From positions 1-64,000 of the forward strand of contig CATXOC010000002.1 in the NCBI GenBank assembly GCA_958399925.1: 64,000 bases of DNA. Direction: 5' to 3'. This DNA comes from an uncultured Candidatus Saccharibacteria bacterium. Lineage in GTDB: Bacteria > Patescibacteriota > Saccharimonadia > Saccharimonadales > Saccharimonadaceae. The notes under the pieces are model-generated. The model did not search any database and had not been told where the DNA came from. It saw only the letters and a list, made by a program, of their open reading frames with translations. Shown here piece after piece: positions 16,476 to 24,029 of this stretch (position 1 is the stretch's first letter; every line of letters begins with the position of its first letter). Both the position numbers and the translations under genes were made by a program.

Positions 16476-17744
16476 TTATAGTTGCTTAGCTTCTTTCTCG
16501 GCAGCTTCTTTGGCGGTCTTTGCCATGCGGCGCTTGGCAGCGTTGATGTCGCGGATTACATTCTCGGTTTCCTCGGCGATCATTAGCTCTTCGTTGGTGC
16601 GAACCATCATGATCTTTGGTGTGTCTTTAACAGAGATAACGCCATCGACGCCGTTACGGCCAACAATTTCGCGGTTGCGCTCTTCGTCGATGTCGTAACC
16701 AAATACAGTTAGGTGGTCACAAATTTGCTTACGCAGGACTGAACTGTTTTCACCGATGCCAGCTGTAAAGACGACGGCATCAACCTTTGGTAGTGCAATC
16801 ATCATGCCAGCAATGTATTTGGCGATACTGTAAGCCATGACCTTCATAGCTAGCTTGGCACCCTTGTGACCCTGTTCGGCACCCTCTTCTAGTTCGCGCT
16901 GATCAGAGGTTAGTCCGCCTGATAAACCATAGACACCGCTCTGGTGGTTTAGTTCATCCAAAATTTCGTCAGCAGTCTTGTTTTGCTTGTCAGCCATGTA
17001 CGATACAACTGCCGGGTCAATGTCACCGGAGCGTGTACCCATAACCAGACCCTGTAGTGGGGTGAAGCCCATTGAGGTGTCTACTGATTTGCCGTTATGA
17101 ACAGCAGCCACCGATGCACCACCACCGATGTGGGCGATCACAAAATCACTCTCCTCTAGCGGGATGTTTAATAGTTCGGCTGCGCGGTGGCTAACGTACT
17201 TATAACTGATACCGTGGAAGCCATAGCGACGTACGCCGTACTTCTCGTACCAGCTATCTGGCACTGCATAGCGATAGGCTTGTTCTGGCATGGTTTGGTG
17301 GAATGAAGTATCGAATACAGCAACCTGTGGCAGGCTAGGCATGACCTTCTGGATGGCGCGCATGCCGGCGACTGCAGCAGGGTTGTGTAGTGGTGCAAAT
17401 GGCTTTAGTGCTTCGATCTCGTCAATAATCTGATCCTCTAATAATACAGGCTCAGTAAATACGTTGGTGCCGTTTACCACGCGGTGGCCAACAGCCTTTA
17501 CGGTCTTCTTTAAGCCGCGCTCTTCTAGCTCATCGAATAGACGCTGGATTGCATCGACATGCGTGCCCTTCCCGTCTAATTGATCCTTTTCCCTAGAGTC
17601 GTTCGCTTCAATGGTGAATGTTGCACGACCACTATTTAGATGCTCAGCCTTACCGCTGGCAATTTCCTTGTAGCTGGCGGCGTCAAGTAGCTGAAATTTC
17701 AAACTCGAGCTGCCACTGTTAATAATTAGAATTGTCTTATCCAT
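16476..17744 (-). CDS. ackA: Acetate kinase
   Basis: 422 aa. It converts acetyl phosphate and ADP to acetate and ATP, a substrate-level ATP source for a fermentative cell. Family signatures are all present: ILIINSGSSSLKFQLLD at the N-terminus, GHRVVNG, VFDTSFHQTMP, YGFHGISYKYVS, AHIGGGASVAAV and MGTRSGDIDP. The C-terminus carries an extra Lys/Ala-rich tail of about 20 residues (AKRRMAKTAKEAAEKEAKQL). No pta gene is adjacent. The promoter is leaderless: TGGTAAAAT ends 6 nt before the ATG. Confidence 0.97.
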   Translation of the reverse strand: MDKTILIINSGSSSLKFQLLDAASYKEIASGKAEHLNSGRATFTIEANDSREKDQLDGKGTHVDAIQRLFDELEERGLKKTVKAVGHRVVNGTNVFTEPVLLEDQIIDEIEALKPFAPLHNPAAVAGMRAIQKVMPSLPQVAVFDTSFHQTMPEQAYRYAVPDSWYEKYGVRRYGFHGISYKYVSHRAAELLNIPLEESDFVIAHIGGGASVAAVHNGKSVDTSMGFTPLQGLVMGTRSGDIDPAVVSYMADKQNKTADEILDELNHQSGVYGLSGGLTSDQRELEEGAEQGHKGAKLAMKVMAYSIAKYIAGMMIALPKVDAVVFTAGIGENSSVLRKQICDHLTVFGYDIDEERNREIVGRNGVDGVISVKDTPKIMMVRTNEELMIAEETENVIRDINAAKRRMAKTAKEAAEKEAKQL

Positions 17745-17820
17745 GACTATATTTTACCATAAATCAGCTGCTTTAGTCTGATAATATCTGTAGAAAGTAA
17801 AGTTGCCAACCGCGAGGATT

Positions 17821-17846
17821 AAAAATAGGCCGGGTGACCGGCCTAT
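17821..17846 (-). terminator. Terminator of the coiled-coil gene
   Basis: Minus strand: ATAGGCCGG-TCAC-CCGGCCTAT followed by TTTT, 23 nt after the stop of the gene at 17869-18324. Confidence 0.85.
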
Positions 17847-17868
17847 GTGGATGGTTGGAGCGGATTTG

Positions 17869-18324
17869 TTAGCTAGTGCTGGCAATTGTACTTTTGTCGT
17901 CGTGGTCTATGCTGTCTATTGAGCCAGCACTACTCGTGGGCGGAATTGAATCGGTAATGCCATACAGTTGAACCAAGTCGATTGACTTCATTGCCTCGGA
18001 TATTGTGCCTAGCGCCTCGGTGCAATCGCTTAGTTGCTGCATAGCCATATTATATTTGGCTAATAGATCAGCGTTTTCGTAGCGATATTCCGAATTTTCG
18101 AGGGCTTGTTGGTCGATTCGAGCCTCTAGGTCTTCGATTTTGCGCGCGTTTAGCTGTCTTTGCTCAAGAAAGGAGTCAGTCAATTGTCGTAGATCCTCCT
18201 CGTGCTTCTTTTGCTCTTCCCCGTAGTTTAATTTCGCGTAGGTTAACTCGGTCTGCAGGCGCGTAATCTCTTTCTTTAAATTTGCGTTTTCTTTTTGCAG
18301 ATTTTCGATATTTGGCTCGGTCAT
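17869..18324 (-). CDS. Small coiled-coil protein
   Basis: 151 aa. Residues 5-105 are an almost unbroken coiled coil (ENLQKENANLKKEITRLQTE, DLEARIDQQALENSEYRYEN). The C-terminal ~45 residues are Ser/Asp-rich and disordered (SSAGSIDSIDHDDKSTIAST). Function unknown. AAGGAG lies 6 nt before the ATG, and TATAAT is at 18374-18369, giving a normal leader of about 37 nt. It is a monocistronic unit. Confidence 0.7.
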   Translation of the reverse strand: MTEPNIENLQKENANLKKEITRLQTELTYAKLNYGEEQKKHEEDLRQLTDSFLEQRQLNARKIEDLEARIDQQALENSEYRYENADLLAKYNMAMQQLSDCTEALGTISEAMKSIDLVQLYGITDSIPPTSSAGSIDSIDHDDKSTIASTS

Positions 18325-18520
18325 GTCTACTCCTTAGGTTCGAAGTAGCGAGTGCTACTAACGTCTCTATTATATACCATTGACGGTGCTGCTGCTTATT
18401 CGAAACCAATAAGATGGAGGATTATAGTGAAACTGGCACTGCTATCGCGTAGACATTATCAAGTACTTAACTCTTTCTGATACTGTACTCCCCTGCTACT
18501 AATAGCGATAAAAACAAAAT

Positions 18521-18556
18521 GAAGAGTCGATTCGTAAAGATATCAGCTCTTCATTA
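18521..18556 (-). terminator. Terminator after tRNA-Leu(CAA)
   Basis: Minus strand AATGAAGAG and CTCTTCATT form a 9-bp stem around a long loop, followed by TTGTTTTTAT. Confidence 0.65.
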
Positions 18557-18643
18557 TGGTGGGCGAGGAGGGACTTGAACCCTCACGGACAAAAGTCCAC
18601 AAGATTTTGAGTCTAGCGCGTCTACCAATTCCGCCACTCGCCC
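18557..18643 (-). tRNA. tRNA-Leu (CAA)
   Basis: Minus strand. Acceptor GGGCGAG/CTCGCCC, loop CTCAAAA giving anticodon CAA, long variable arm (TGTGGACTTTTGTCCGT), T loop GGTTCAAGTCC, discriminator A, encoded CCA. Confidence 0.95.
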
Positions 18644-18655
18644 ATATGTTGTAAA

Positions 18656-18729
18656 TGGAGGCACCTGTGGGAGTTGCACCCACCTACGCGGTTTTGCAGA
18701 CCGCTGCGTAACTGCTCCGCCAAGGCGCC
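18656..18729 (-). tRNA. tRNA-Cys (GCA)
   Basis: Minus strand. Acceptor GGCGCCT/AGGTGCC with one G-U pair, loop CTGCAAA giving anticodon GCA, U73 discriminator as usual for tRNA-Cys, encoded CCA. It lies 12 nt upstream of tRNA-Leu(CAA), so they are likely co-transcribed. Confidence 0.95.
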
Positions 18730-18785
18730 AATAGGCATATTATACTAAAGCTCAGCCAGTAGCGTCAAGCTATGCGGCTATCTAC

Positions 18786-19067
18786 CTAGCGTATATCTTG
18801 GTTGCGGTTGATCTCCATCTGCTCGCTAATGTCATCAGCAGAGTTACTTATCCTAGCTACCCGCTTTGCCTTGCTGTAATATCGGTAAATCATAGCGACG
18901 ATTAGACATGCAAATAACACAACCAATCCGATAGAAAAAATATTGACAAATATCGGCGTATTATCTTTTGTGTCCTGCGCCTTTTTGCAGTATTCTTCAG
19001 TGTAGTTTGCTTTAACACAGTTGTCATAGAAGGTGTTGGACTGGGGCTGACTTTCAACTTTTGACAT
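18786..19067 (-). CDS. Small single-pass membrane protein
   Basis: 93 aa, not recognised. One transmembrane helix at about 39-61 (IFVNIFSIGLVVLFACLIVA). The N-terminal part has two cysteines (NCVKANYTEEYCKKAQ) that could form a disulphide outside the cell. The basic stretch YYSKAKRVAR after the helix suggests the C-terminus is inside. Leaderless: TGCTAAAAT ends 6 nt before the ATG. It is placed upstream of the tRNA-Cys/Leu pair on the same strand. Confidence 0.65.
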   Translation of the reverse strand: MSKVESQPQSNTFYDNCVKANYTEEYCKKAQDTKDNTPIFVNIFSIGLVVLFACLIVAMIYRYYSKAKRVARISNSADDISEQMEINRNQDIR

Positions 19068-19143
19068 GGTTATATTTTAGCATAAACAATAATTATCAGA
19101 TTGTCGTCATTAACCACTCTGGGGTTGGTAAAATGTTAATATC

Positions 19144-19168
19144 AAAAAAGAGGTCAACAAAGACCTCT
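19144..19168 (-). terminator. Terminator after tRNA-Gly
   Basis: Minus strand AGAGGTC-TTTGT-TGACCTCT-like hairpin followed by TTTTTT, 19 nt after the tRNA end. Confidence 0.8.
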
Positions 19169-19186
19169 CATACTGAATAACAACAA

Positions 19187-19263
19187 TGGTGCGGGTTAAG
19201 AGACTCTAACTCTCGACCTCATCCTTGGCAAGGATGCGCTCTAAACAACTGAGCTAAACCCGC
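19187..19263 (-). tRNA. tRNA-Gly (GCC)
   Basis: Minus strand. Acceptor GCGGGTT/AACCCGC, loop TTGCCAA giving anticodon GCC, discriminator A, encoded CCA. The T arm reads GAGAGTTAGAGTCTC, where the usual TTCGA loop is TTAGA, a small departure. Confidence 0.92.
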
Positions 19264-19320
19264 ATAATCAATTCGTAAAGAACTATATAGAGTATAGCAA
19301 AGCCTCGATGGCTTGTCAAC

Positions 19321-19347
19321 AAAAACGACCCACGAAAGTGAGCCGTT
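19321..19347 (-). terminator. Terminator after tRNA-Phe
   Basis: Minus strand AACGGCTCAC-TTTC-GTGGGTCGTT followed by TTTT; stem with one mismatch pair. Confidence 0.8.
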
Positions 19348-19390
19348 CTTGTTTTGATAATATTAAATATAATGTGCACTCATGCCGCCG

Positions 19391-19466
19391 TGGTGGCTTC
19401 TCCCAGACTCGAACTGGGGACACAAGGCTCTTCAGGCCTCTGCTCTACCAACTGAGCTAAAAAGCC
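19391..19466 (-). tRNA. tRNA-Phe (GAA)
   Basis: Minus strand. Acceptor GGCTTTT/AGAAGCC, loop CTGAAGA giving anticodon GAA, T arm CCCAGTTCGAGTCTGGG, discriminator A, encoded CCA. A TATAAT box lies about 20 nt upstream. Confidence 0.95.
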
Positions 19467-19554
19467 ATCATAGCGCCACGAGTACTGTTATTATATACTA
19501 AACCATGCTGATTTTGCAAATTAATCGATACTGATTTGTTTGGCAAGATATACT

Positions 19555-19650
19555 ATAGGCTAACAGTTGATACTCTGTTTACCCATGTAGCGCTCGAAAC
19601 TACCTACCTTAGCTACGTCTAAGTATATGCGCGATTTGTCGGTTAGCCTG
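19555..19650. other. Possible structured element between RNA B and tRNA-Phe
   Basis: The ~200 nt between tRNA-Phe and RNA B hold no gene. AGGCTAAC (near 19557) and GTTAGCCT (near 19642) form an 8-bp outer stem, with ATGTAGC/GCTACGT able to pair inside. Strand and function are unknown; it may just be spacer DNA. Confidence 0.25.
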
Positions 19651-19670
19651 TGTCGTGATAATCAACAACC

Positions 19671-19815
19671 AAAAACGGACGCACCGAATCCCGATTGTTG
19701 ATATCAGAAGTAAGCACTTACGTTGCATACTTTGGAGTCGATGACGTCCGTTGTTATACACAACGTAATAATGCAGTACATTCTGCATGCTTACTTCAAT
19801 TAAACTGATATCAAC
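19671..19815 (-). ncRNA. Structured pseudoknot RNA B
   Basis: Minus strand. TATAAT (19827-19822) would start a transcript at 19815, exactly the first base of P1: GTTGATATCAG pairs with CTGATATCAAC (19815-19805 with 19707-19697). Inside: P2 AAGTAAGCA/TGCTTACTT, a hairpin TGCAG/CTGCA, and P4 TTACGTTG/CAACGTAA. The P4 loop ACGGACG (19751-19745) can pair with CGTCCGT (19681-19675), followed by U5. Length and plan match RNA A (142 versus 145 nt). It has its own promoter and lies upstream of tRNA-Phe, divergent from rarA. Confidence 0.6.
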
Positions 19816-19871
19816 GTTTTAATTATACTACAATTACATACAGCGCTGTAACCTAGTTGTATAATATAAGC

Positions 19872-21068
19872 ATGAATGATGACGCGAGGCGGCCACTAGC
19901 AGAGCGAATGCGCCCGAAAACATTAGACGAAGTAGTTGGCCAAGATAAGGCAATGGTACTGCTGCGGCAGATTGTTGCTAAGGGCGAGCCAATCTCGCTA
20001 ATATTCTGGGGCCCACCTGGAACTGGCAAGACTACCCTGGCGCGTATTATCGCTAGTGAGGTTAAGGCGGACTTTATTGAAATTTCAGCAGTCAGTGCGA
20101 AGAAACAGGATGTTGAAAGTGTAATTGAACGAGCACGGCAAAACTGGAATTTGCGGATTCGCACCGTGCTATTTGTGGATGAGATTCACCGCTTTAACAA
20201 AGCGCAACAAGACGCCTTCTTGCCCCATGTTGAGTCCGGCTTGATATCCCTGATTGGTGCAACCACTGAGAACCCTTCGTTTGAGGTCATCAGTCCGCTG
20301 ATTAGTCGTTCACGAGTGATTGTTCTGCAACAGTTAACTACGGATAATCTAAAGCAGATTTTAAAGCGTGCTATTGTAGCGGAACATCTAGAAGGCCGCA
20401 TTACAGACGAGGCGATTGATACAATTGCCTTACTGGCGCACGGCGACGCTCGCTCGGCGCTAGGTAATTTAGAGGTTGCCGAGGGGCTAATTGGTGGTGA
20501 TCAGAAAATTACGGCGCAGTTAGTCGAAGAAGCTGCAGGCAAAAAACTGCCCCGCTATGACAAGAAAGATGATAGTCATTATGATACGATTAGTGCCTTT
20601 ATTAAATCTATGCGCGGTAGCGATGAAACAGCGGCGATGTATTATCTAGCGCGAATGGTGCAAGCTGGCGAGGACCCGAAATTTATTGCACGGCGTATGG
20701 TGATTTTTGCCAGCGAGGACATCGGTCTGGCTGGAAACGGTGCTCTAAACTTGGCGGTGTCTTGTTTTAATGCGATTGAACGAGTTGGTATGCCTGAGGG
20801 TGGCATTATCCTGTCGCATGTGGTAGCGGTATTGTGCCGGGCGCGCAAGTCGCGCGAGAGCTATAACGAGTGGAAAGCAGCTAAGCAACTGGCTAATCTA
20901 TTCCCTGATTCGGCAATTCCGTTGCAGATTCGTAACGGCGAGACCAAACTAATGAAGGATCTTGGCTATGGCAAGGGGTACAAATGGGAAGCTGGCTTCC
21001 ACGGTACAGCTGATTACCTGCCCGATGATGTCCGAAAATATTTAAATCATAGTAAGCGCACGAAATAA
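19872..21068 (+). CDS. rarA: Replication-associated recombination AAA+ ATPase RarA (MgsA)
   Basis: About 398 aa. RarA acts at stalled replication forks. Signatures: RPKTLDEVVGQ, Walker A GPPGTGKTT, Walker B VLFVDEIHRFNKAQQDAFLP, then GLISLIGATTENPSFEV with sensor 1 and ISRSRV. The C-terminal half contains the clamp-loader-like lid and tetramerisation domain (FASEDIGLAGNGALNLAVSC). The frame opens at a TTG at 19857, but that TTG touches a TATAAT (19860-19865); the ATG at 19872 is 6 nt after it, so a leaderless start is clear. Confidence 0.95.
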   Translation: MNDDARRPLAERMRPKTLDEVVGQDKAMVLLRQIVAKGEPISLIFWGPPGTGKTTLARIIASEVKADFIEISAVSAKKQDVESVIERARQNWNLRIRTVLFVDEIHRFNKAQQDAFLPHVESGLISLIGATTENPSFEVISPLISRSRVIVLQQLTTDNLKQILKRAIVAEHLEGRITDEAIDTIALLAHGDARSALGNLEVAEGLIGGDQKITAQLVEEAAGKKLPRYDKKDDSHYDTISAFIKSMRGSDETAAMYYLARMVQAGEDPKFIARRMVIFASEDIGLAGNGALNLAVSCFNAIERVGMPEGGIILSHVVAVLCRARKSRESYNEWKAAKQLANLFPDSAIPLQIRNGETKLMKDLGYGKGYKWEAGFHGTADYLPDDVRKYLNHSKRTK

Positions 21069-21105
21069 CCAGTATTTTACTGTGTGCCAGCCTAATCCAT
21101 TAAGC

Positions 21106-23097
21106 CTATTTTGCAGTCTTTAGCACTAGCGCCGTTCGAGCGGGCAGGTATAGCTTTAACTGCTTGCTGCTATCTGCGCAATATTTCATGGCTGTGTCAA
21201 CGCGGTCATAACCGCCAAACTGCTGGTCGTCGGTAGATAGTACGATGCGGTATTGCCCAGGTTCAGCGTTGATAGCTAGATTGGTATAAGAATTATTAGA
21301 AAAGTTATAGACGAATAGAAGGTTATTTCGCGTGTAAGAGACTAACTTGTTGTCCTCGTGGATTTTGACGTAGCTATATTCGGATGGCGTCAACTGTTTG
21401 ATTACCTGAATCATGGCGCGATCAAAGTTATTAAGCCATTGGAATTTTAATTTAGGGTTATCTACTAAGGACCATTGACGTCTAGCGTATTTATACGACC
21501 AGTTGTTGCCTTCGCGTGGAAAGTCAATCCATTCTGGATGGCCAAATTCGTTGCCCATAAAGTTTAGATAGCCTCCGGCGTTTGTACTAGCTGTGATTAG
21601 CCGAATCATTTTGTGTAGCGCAATGCCTCGGTCAACAATTAAATTCTGATCAGATTTCTGCATGTGGTCGTACATTTCTTTGTCTAGTAGGCGGAATATA
21701 ATTGTCTTGTCGCCCACCATGGCCTGATCATGGCTCTCGGCGTAATTAATAGTATGCTCTTCTGGGCGATGTGAGGTGAGCTCGTGGAATAGCTTGCCCA
21801 TCTGCCAGTCTTCGTCGCGCTGGTCTTTTAGCATTTTGATCCATAGATCGGGTGCGCCCATGTTAAAGCGGTAGTCAAAGCCAATACCACCCTGCTCTAA
21901 TGGCGCAGCCATGCCTGGTAGCGCTGACATGTCTTCGGCAATTGTAACGGCCTGTGGGTCTAATAGGTGAATTAACTCATTCGCTAGCGACAAATAGGTC
22001 AGCGCGTCTAGGTCAGTGTTAGGTGTAAAATAGTCGTCATAGCTGGTAAAGGCCTGGCCAAGACCGTGGTTATGGTAAATCATGCTAGTGACGCCGTCGA
22101 AGCGGAATCCGTCAAAGTGGTATTCGTCCTGCCAAAAATGCAGATTAGACAGCAGAAAGTGCATGACCTGTGGCTTGCCGTAATCAAACAGACGCGAGTC
22201 CCATGCGCTGTGTAGCTCGGGTTTGAAGTATTGACAACAGTCACCCGCGAAATTACCTAACCCCTCATTTTCATTTTTGACGGAATGAGAGTGTACTACA
22301 TCCATAATTACCCGTAGCTCCATCTGGTGAGCAGTGTCGATTAGGTGTTTTAAATCGTCGGGCGTGCCAAAGCGACTACTCTCGGCGTAGAAATTTGATA
22401 CCTGATAGCCAAAGCTACCGTAATATGGGTGCTCTTGAATGGCCATTAGTTGCACTGTGTTGTAGCCTAAGTCTTTGATGCGCGGCAAAACCTCCGTCTC
22501 AAATTGACGGTAAGTCGACACTGCTTCACGGTCGCCCGACATGCCAATATGGGCTTCGTAGATTAATTGCTCGTCTGGGCGCTGTGGTGCCTTGCTCTGC
22601 CAGGTATATTCAGTATTTGGCGCCCATACTACCGCGTCAAAGATGTTAGTCTTGGGATCTTGCACGACATAGGTTGCGTATGAAGGTATGCGTTCGCCGT
22701 TACCACCAGCCCAGTAAACGTGCAGCTTGTAATGGTCGAGATGGTGGAGTTTGTCAGCAGGAATTTTGAGCTCCCAAGCTGATTCATCCGTCGTGCGATC
22801 CATTGCAAAATCTAATCTATCCTGCCAATCAGTAGCGTCGCAGATGAAATAAATCGCAATAGCATTAGGTGCCCACTCGCGAAAAATCCAGCCATCTGCC
22901 GTGCGATGTAGTCCAAAATACAGATGACCGAGGCTGAACTTGCGGACATCTTGACTGCCAATAATTTCATCAGTCTTACGCGTTATGTATTCGTCTCGAC
23001 TAATTAACTGCTGCCTATACGGTTCTAGCCACGGATCAATATCAGCAATTGTTGCGGTGTGATTTTTCTGTGTAAGTATCTTGCCCTGCCCCTTCAT
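21106..23097 (-). CDS. glgB: 1,4-alpha-glucan branching enzyme
   Basis: 663 aa, GH13 family. It makes alpha-1,6 branches in glycogen-like glucan. An N-terminal CBM48-like domain (about 35-140; GWIFREWAPNAIAIYFICD) precedes the barrel. Barrel motifs: RVIMDVVHSHS, DGFRFDGVTSMIYH (nucleophile D334), VTIAEDMSALPG (acid/base E388) and NYAESHDQAMVGDKT (D457). A C-terminal beta domain follows. No other glycogen gene is nearby. Leaderless: TGGTAAAAT ends 7 nt before the ATG. Confidence 0.96.
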   Translation of the reverse strand: MKGQGKILTQKNHTATIADIDPWLEPYRQQLISRDEYITRKTDEIIGSQDVRKFSLGHLYFGLHRTADGWIFREWAPNAIAIYFICDATDWQDRLDFAMDRTTDESAWELKIPADKLHHLDHYKLHVYWAGGNGERIPSYATYVVQDPKTNIFDAVVWAPNTEYTWQSKAPQRPDEQLIYEAHIGMSGDREAVSTYRQFETEVLPRIKDLGYNTVQLMAIQEHPYYGSFGYQVSNFYAESSRFGTPDDLKHLIDTAHQMELRVIMDVVHSHSVKNENEGLGNFAGDCCQYFKPELHSAWDSRLFDYGKPQVMHFLLSNLHFWQDEYHFDGFRFDGVTSMIYHNHGLGQAFTSYDDYFTPNTDLDALTYLSLANELIHLLDPQAVTIAEDMSALPGMAAPLEQGGIGFDYRFNMGAPDLWIKMLKDQRDEDWQMGKLFHELTSHRPEEHTINYAESHDQAMVGDKTIIFRLLDKEMYDHMQKSDQNLIVDRGIALHKMIRLITASTNAGGYLNFMGNEFGHPEWIDFPREGNNWSYKYARRQWSLVDNPKLKFQWLNNFDRAMIQVIKQLTPSEYSYVKIHEDNKLVSYTRNNLLFVYNFSNNSYTNLAINAEPGQYRIVLSTDDQQFGGYDRVDTAMKYCADSSKQLKLYLPARTALVLKTAK

Positions 23098-23120
23098 TGC
23101 TATTATTTTACCATATTAAA

Positions 23121-23150
23121 ACCCTCTCTGACTAAACTATCAGAGAGGGT
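23121..23150 (-). terminator. Terminator between the 202-aa gene and glgB
   Basis: Minus strand ACCCTCTCTGA and TCAGAGAGGGT form a perfect 11-bp stem followed by TTTT. It overlaps the upstream edge of the glgB promoter and separates the two units. Confidence 0.9.
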
Positions 23151-23183
23151 GATAGGAGCTTTATATTCTTTATTAAGCTTATC

Positions 23184-23792
23184 CTAGAAATTGCATTCGA
23201 TCTCAGTTGTGTCCGCGTCTCCGTTGCTAGCATCTGGGAAGCCGGCTACCTTTGAATAAAGTATTTTCTGCAAACGCAGATTAAGATACTCTCCTAGATT
23301 ATCTGGCTCTTCAAAAGCTGAACTATTCGTGTAGGCGTCGGCATCGTATTTGCGCATTTTATTAAACAGGGGCGGTCTCTTATAGACATCGTCGTTCTCG
23401 CTACCGCATATTTCGTAAAACTTATCGGCAATCAGTTTGGCTGCGCGATAAGCATGGAGATTATTCTCGATATTAGAGATGATTTCATTGTTAGAGGGAT
23501 CATCGTAGCCATCTGGCGTCCATTGATCAGCAACACCGGCGATCACAGCAACGAAGATATCGCGTACAATTTCGTTGTTTGCAAAATATTTATCGGCGAC
23601 ATCGATTACATCACGTCGATTTTGATATGCGTGACTATGCTTTGCATAGCGACTGATTCCGTTGAGTTCCTCCAAAGCCTTGTCAAGTACAGGGGTATTT
23701 TGGTCATTGGCAACGTGTGTATTGTCGGAACTGTGGGTAGCGCGAGAGAACTTGTCTTTACCTGTGCTATTGGTAAGCTCGTTTTGTTCCAT
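23184..23792 (-). CDS. Hypothetical acidic protein
   Basis: 202 aa, soluble, acidic, predicted helical, not recognised. The first ~35 residues are polar and disordered. NGISRYAKHSHAYQNRRDVI and AYRAAKLIADKFYEICG are the more ordered parts. AGGAG lies 6 nt before the ATG. It is monocistronic and closed by a strong terminator. Confidence 0.6.
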   Translation of the reverse strand: MEQNELTNSTGKDKFSRATHSSDNTHVANDQNTPVLDKALEELNGISRYAKHSHAYQNRRDVIDVADKYFANNEIVRDIFVAVIAGVADQWTPDGYDDPSNNEIISNIENNLHAYRAAKLIADKFYEICGSENDDVYKRPPLFNKMRKYDADAYTNSSAFEEPDNLGEYLNLRLQKILYSKVAGFPDASNGDADTTEIECNF

Positions 23793-23914
23793 TTGAACTC
23801 CTATGGTTGAAGGTTCGGCCTAAGGCGGGTGCCTTAAACATCTCATATACTGTACTATAAAATACTAGTACAGTAAATACCCAGCCGTATATGGCTGGGT
23901 AAATAAATCTATTG

Positions 23915-24001
23915 TGGTGCGCGCGAAAGGACTTGAACCTTCACGAGCGTAAGCTCACTAGCACCTGAAGCTAGCGCGTCTACCAATTCCGCCACGCGCG
24001 C
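23915..24001 (-). tRNA. tRNA-Leu (CAG)
   Basis: Minus strand. Acceptor GCGCGCG/CGCGCGC, anticodon stem CTAGC/GCTAG with loop TTCAGGT (anticodon CAG), long variable arm with TGAGCTTACGCTCGT, discriminator A, encoded CCA. A hairpin ACCCAGCC/GGCTGGGT (23879-23900) downstream may stop it. Confidence 0.95.
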
Positions 24002-24029
24002 ATGCATGACACATTAGAATTATAGCACA

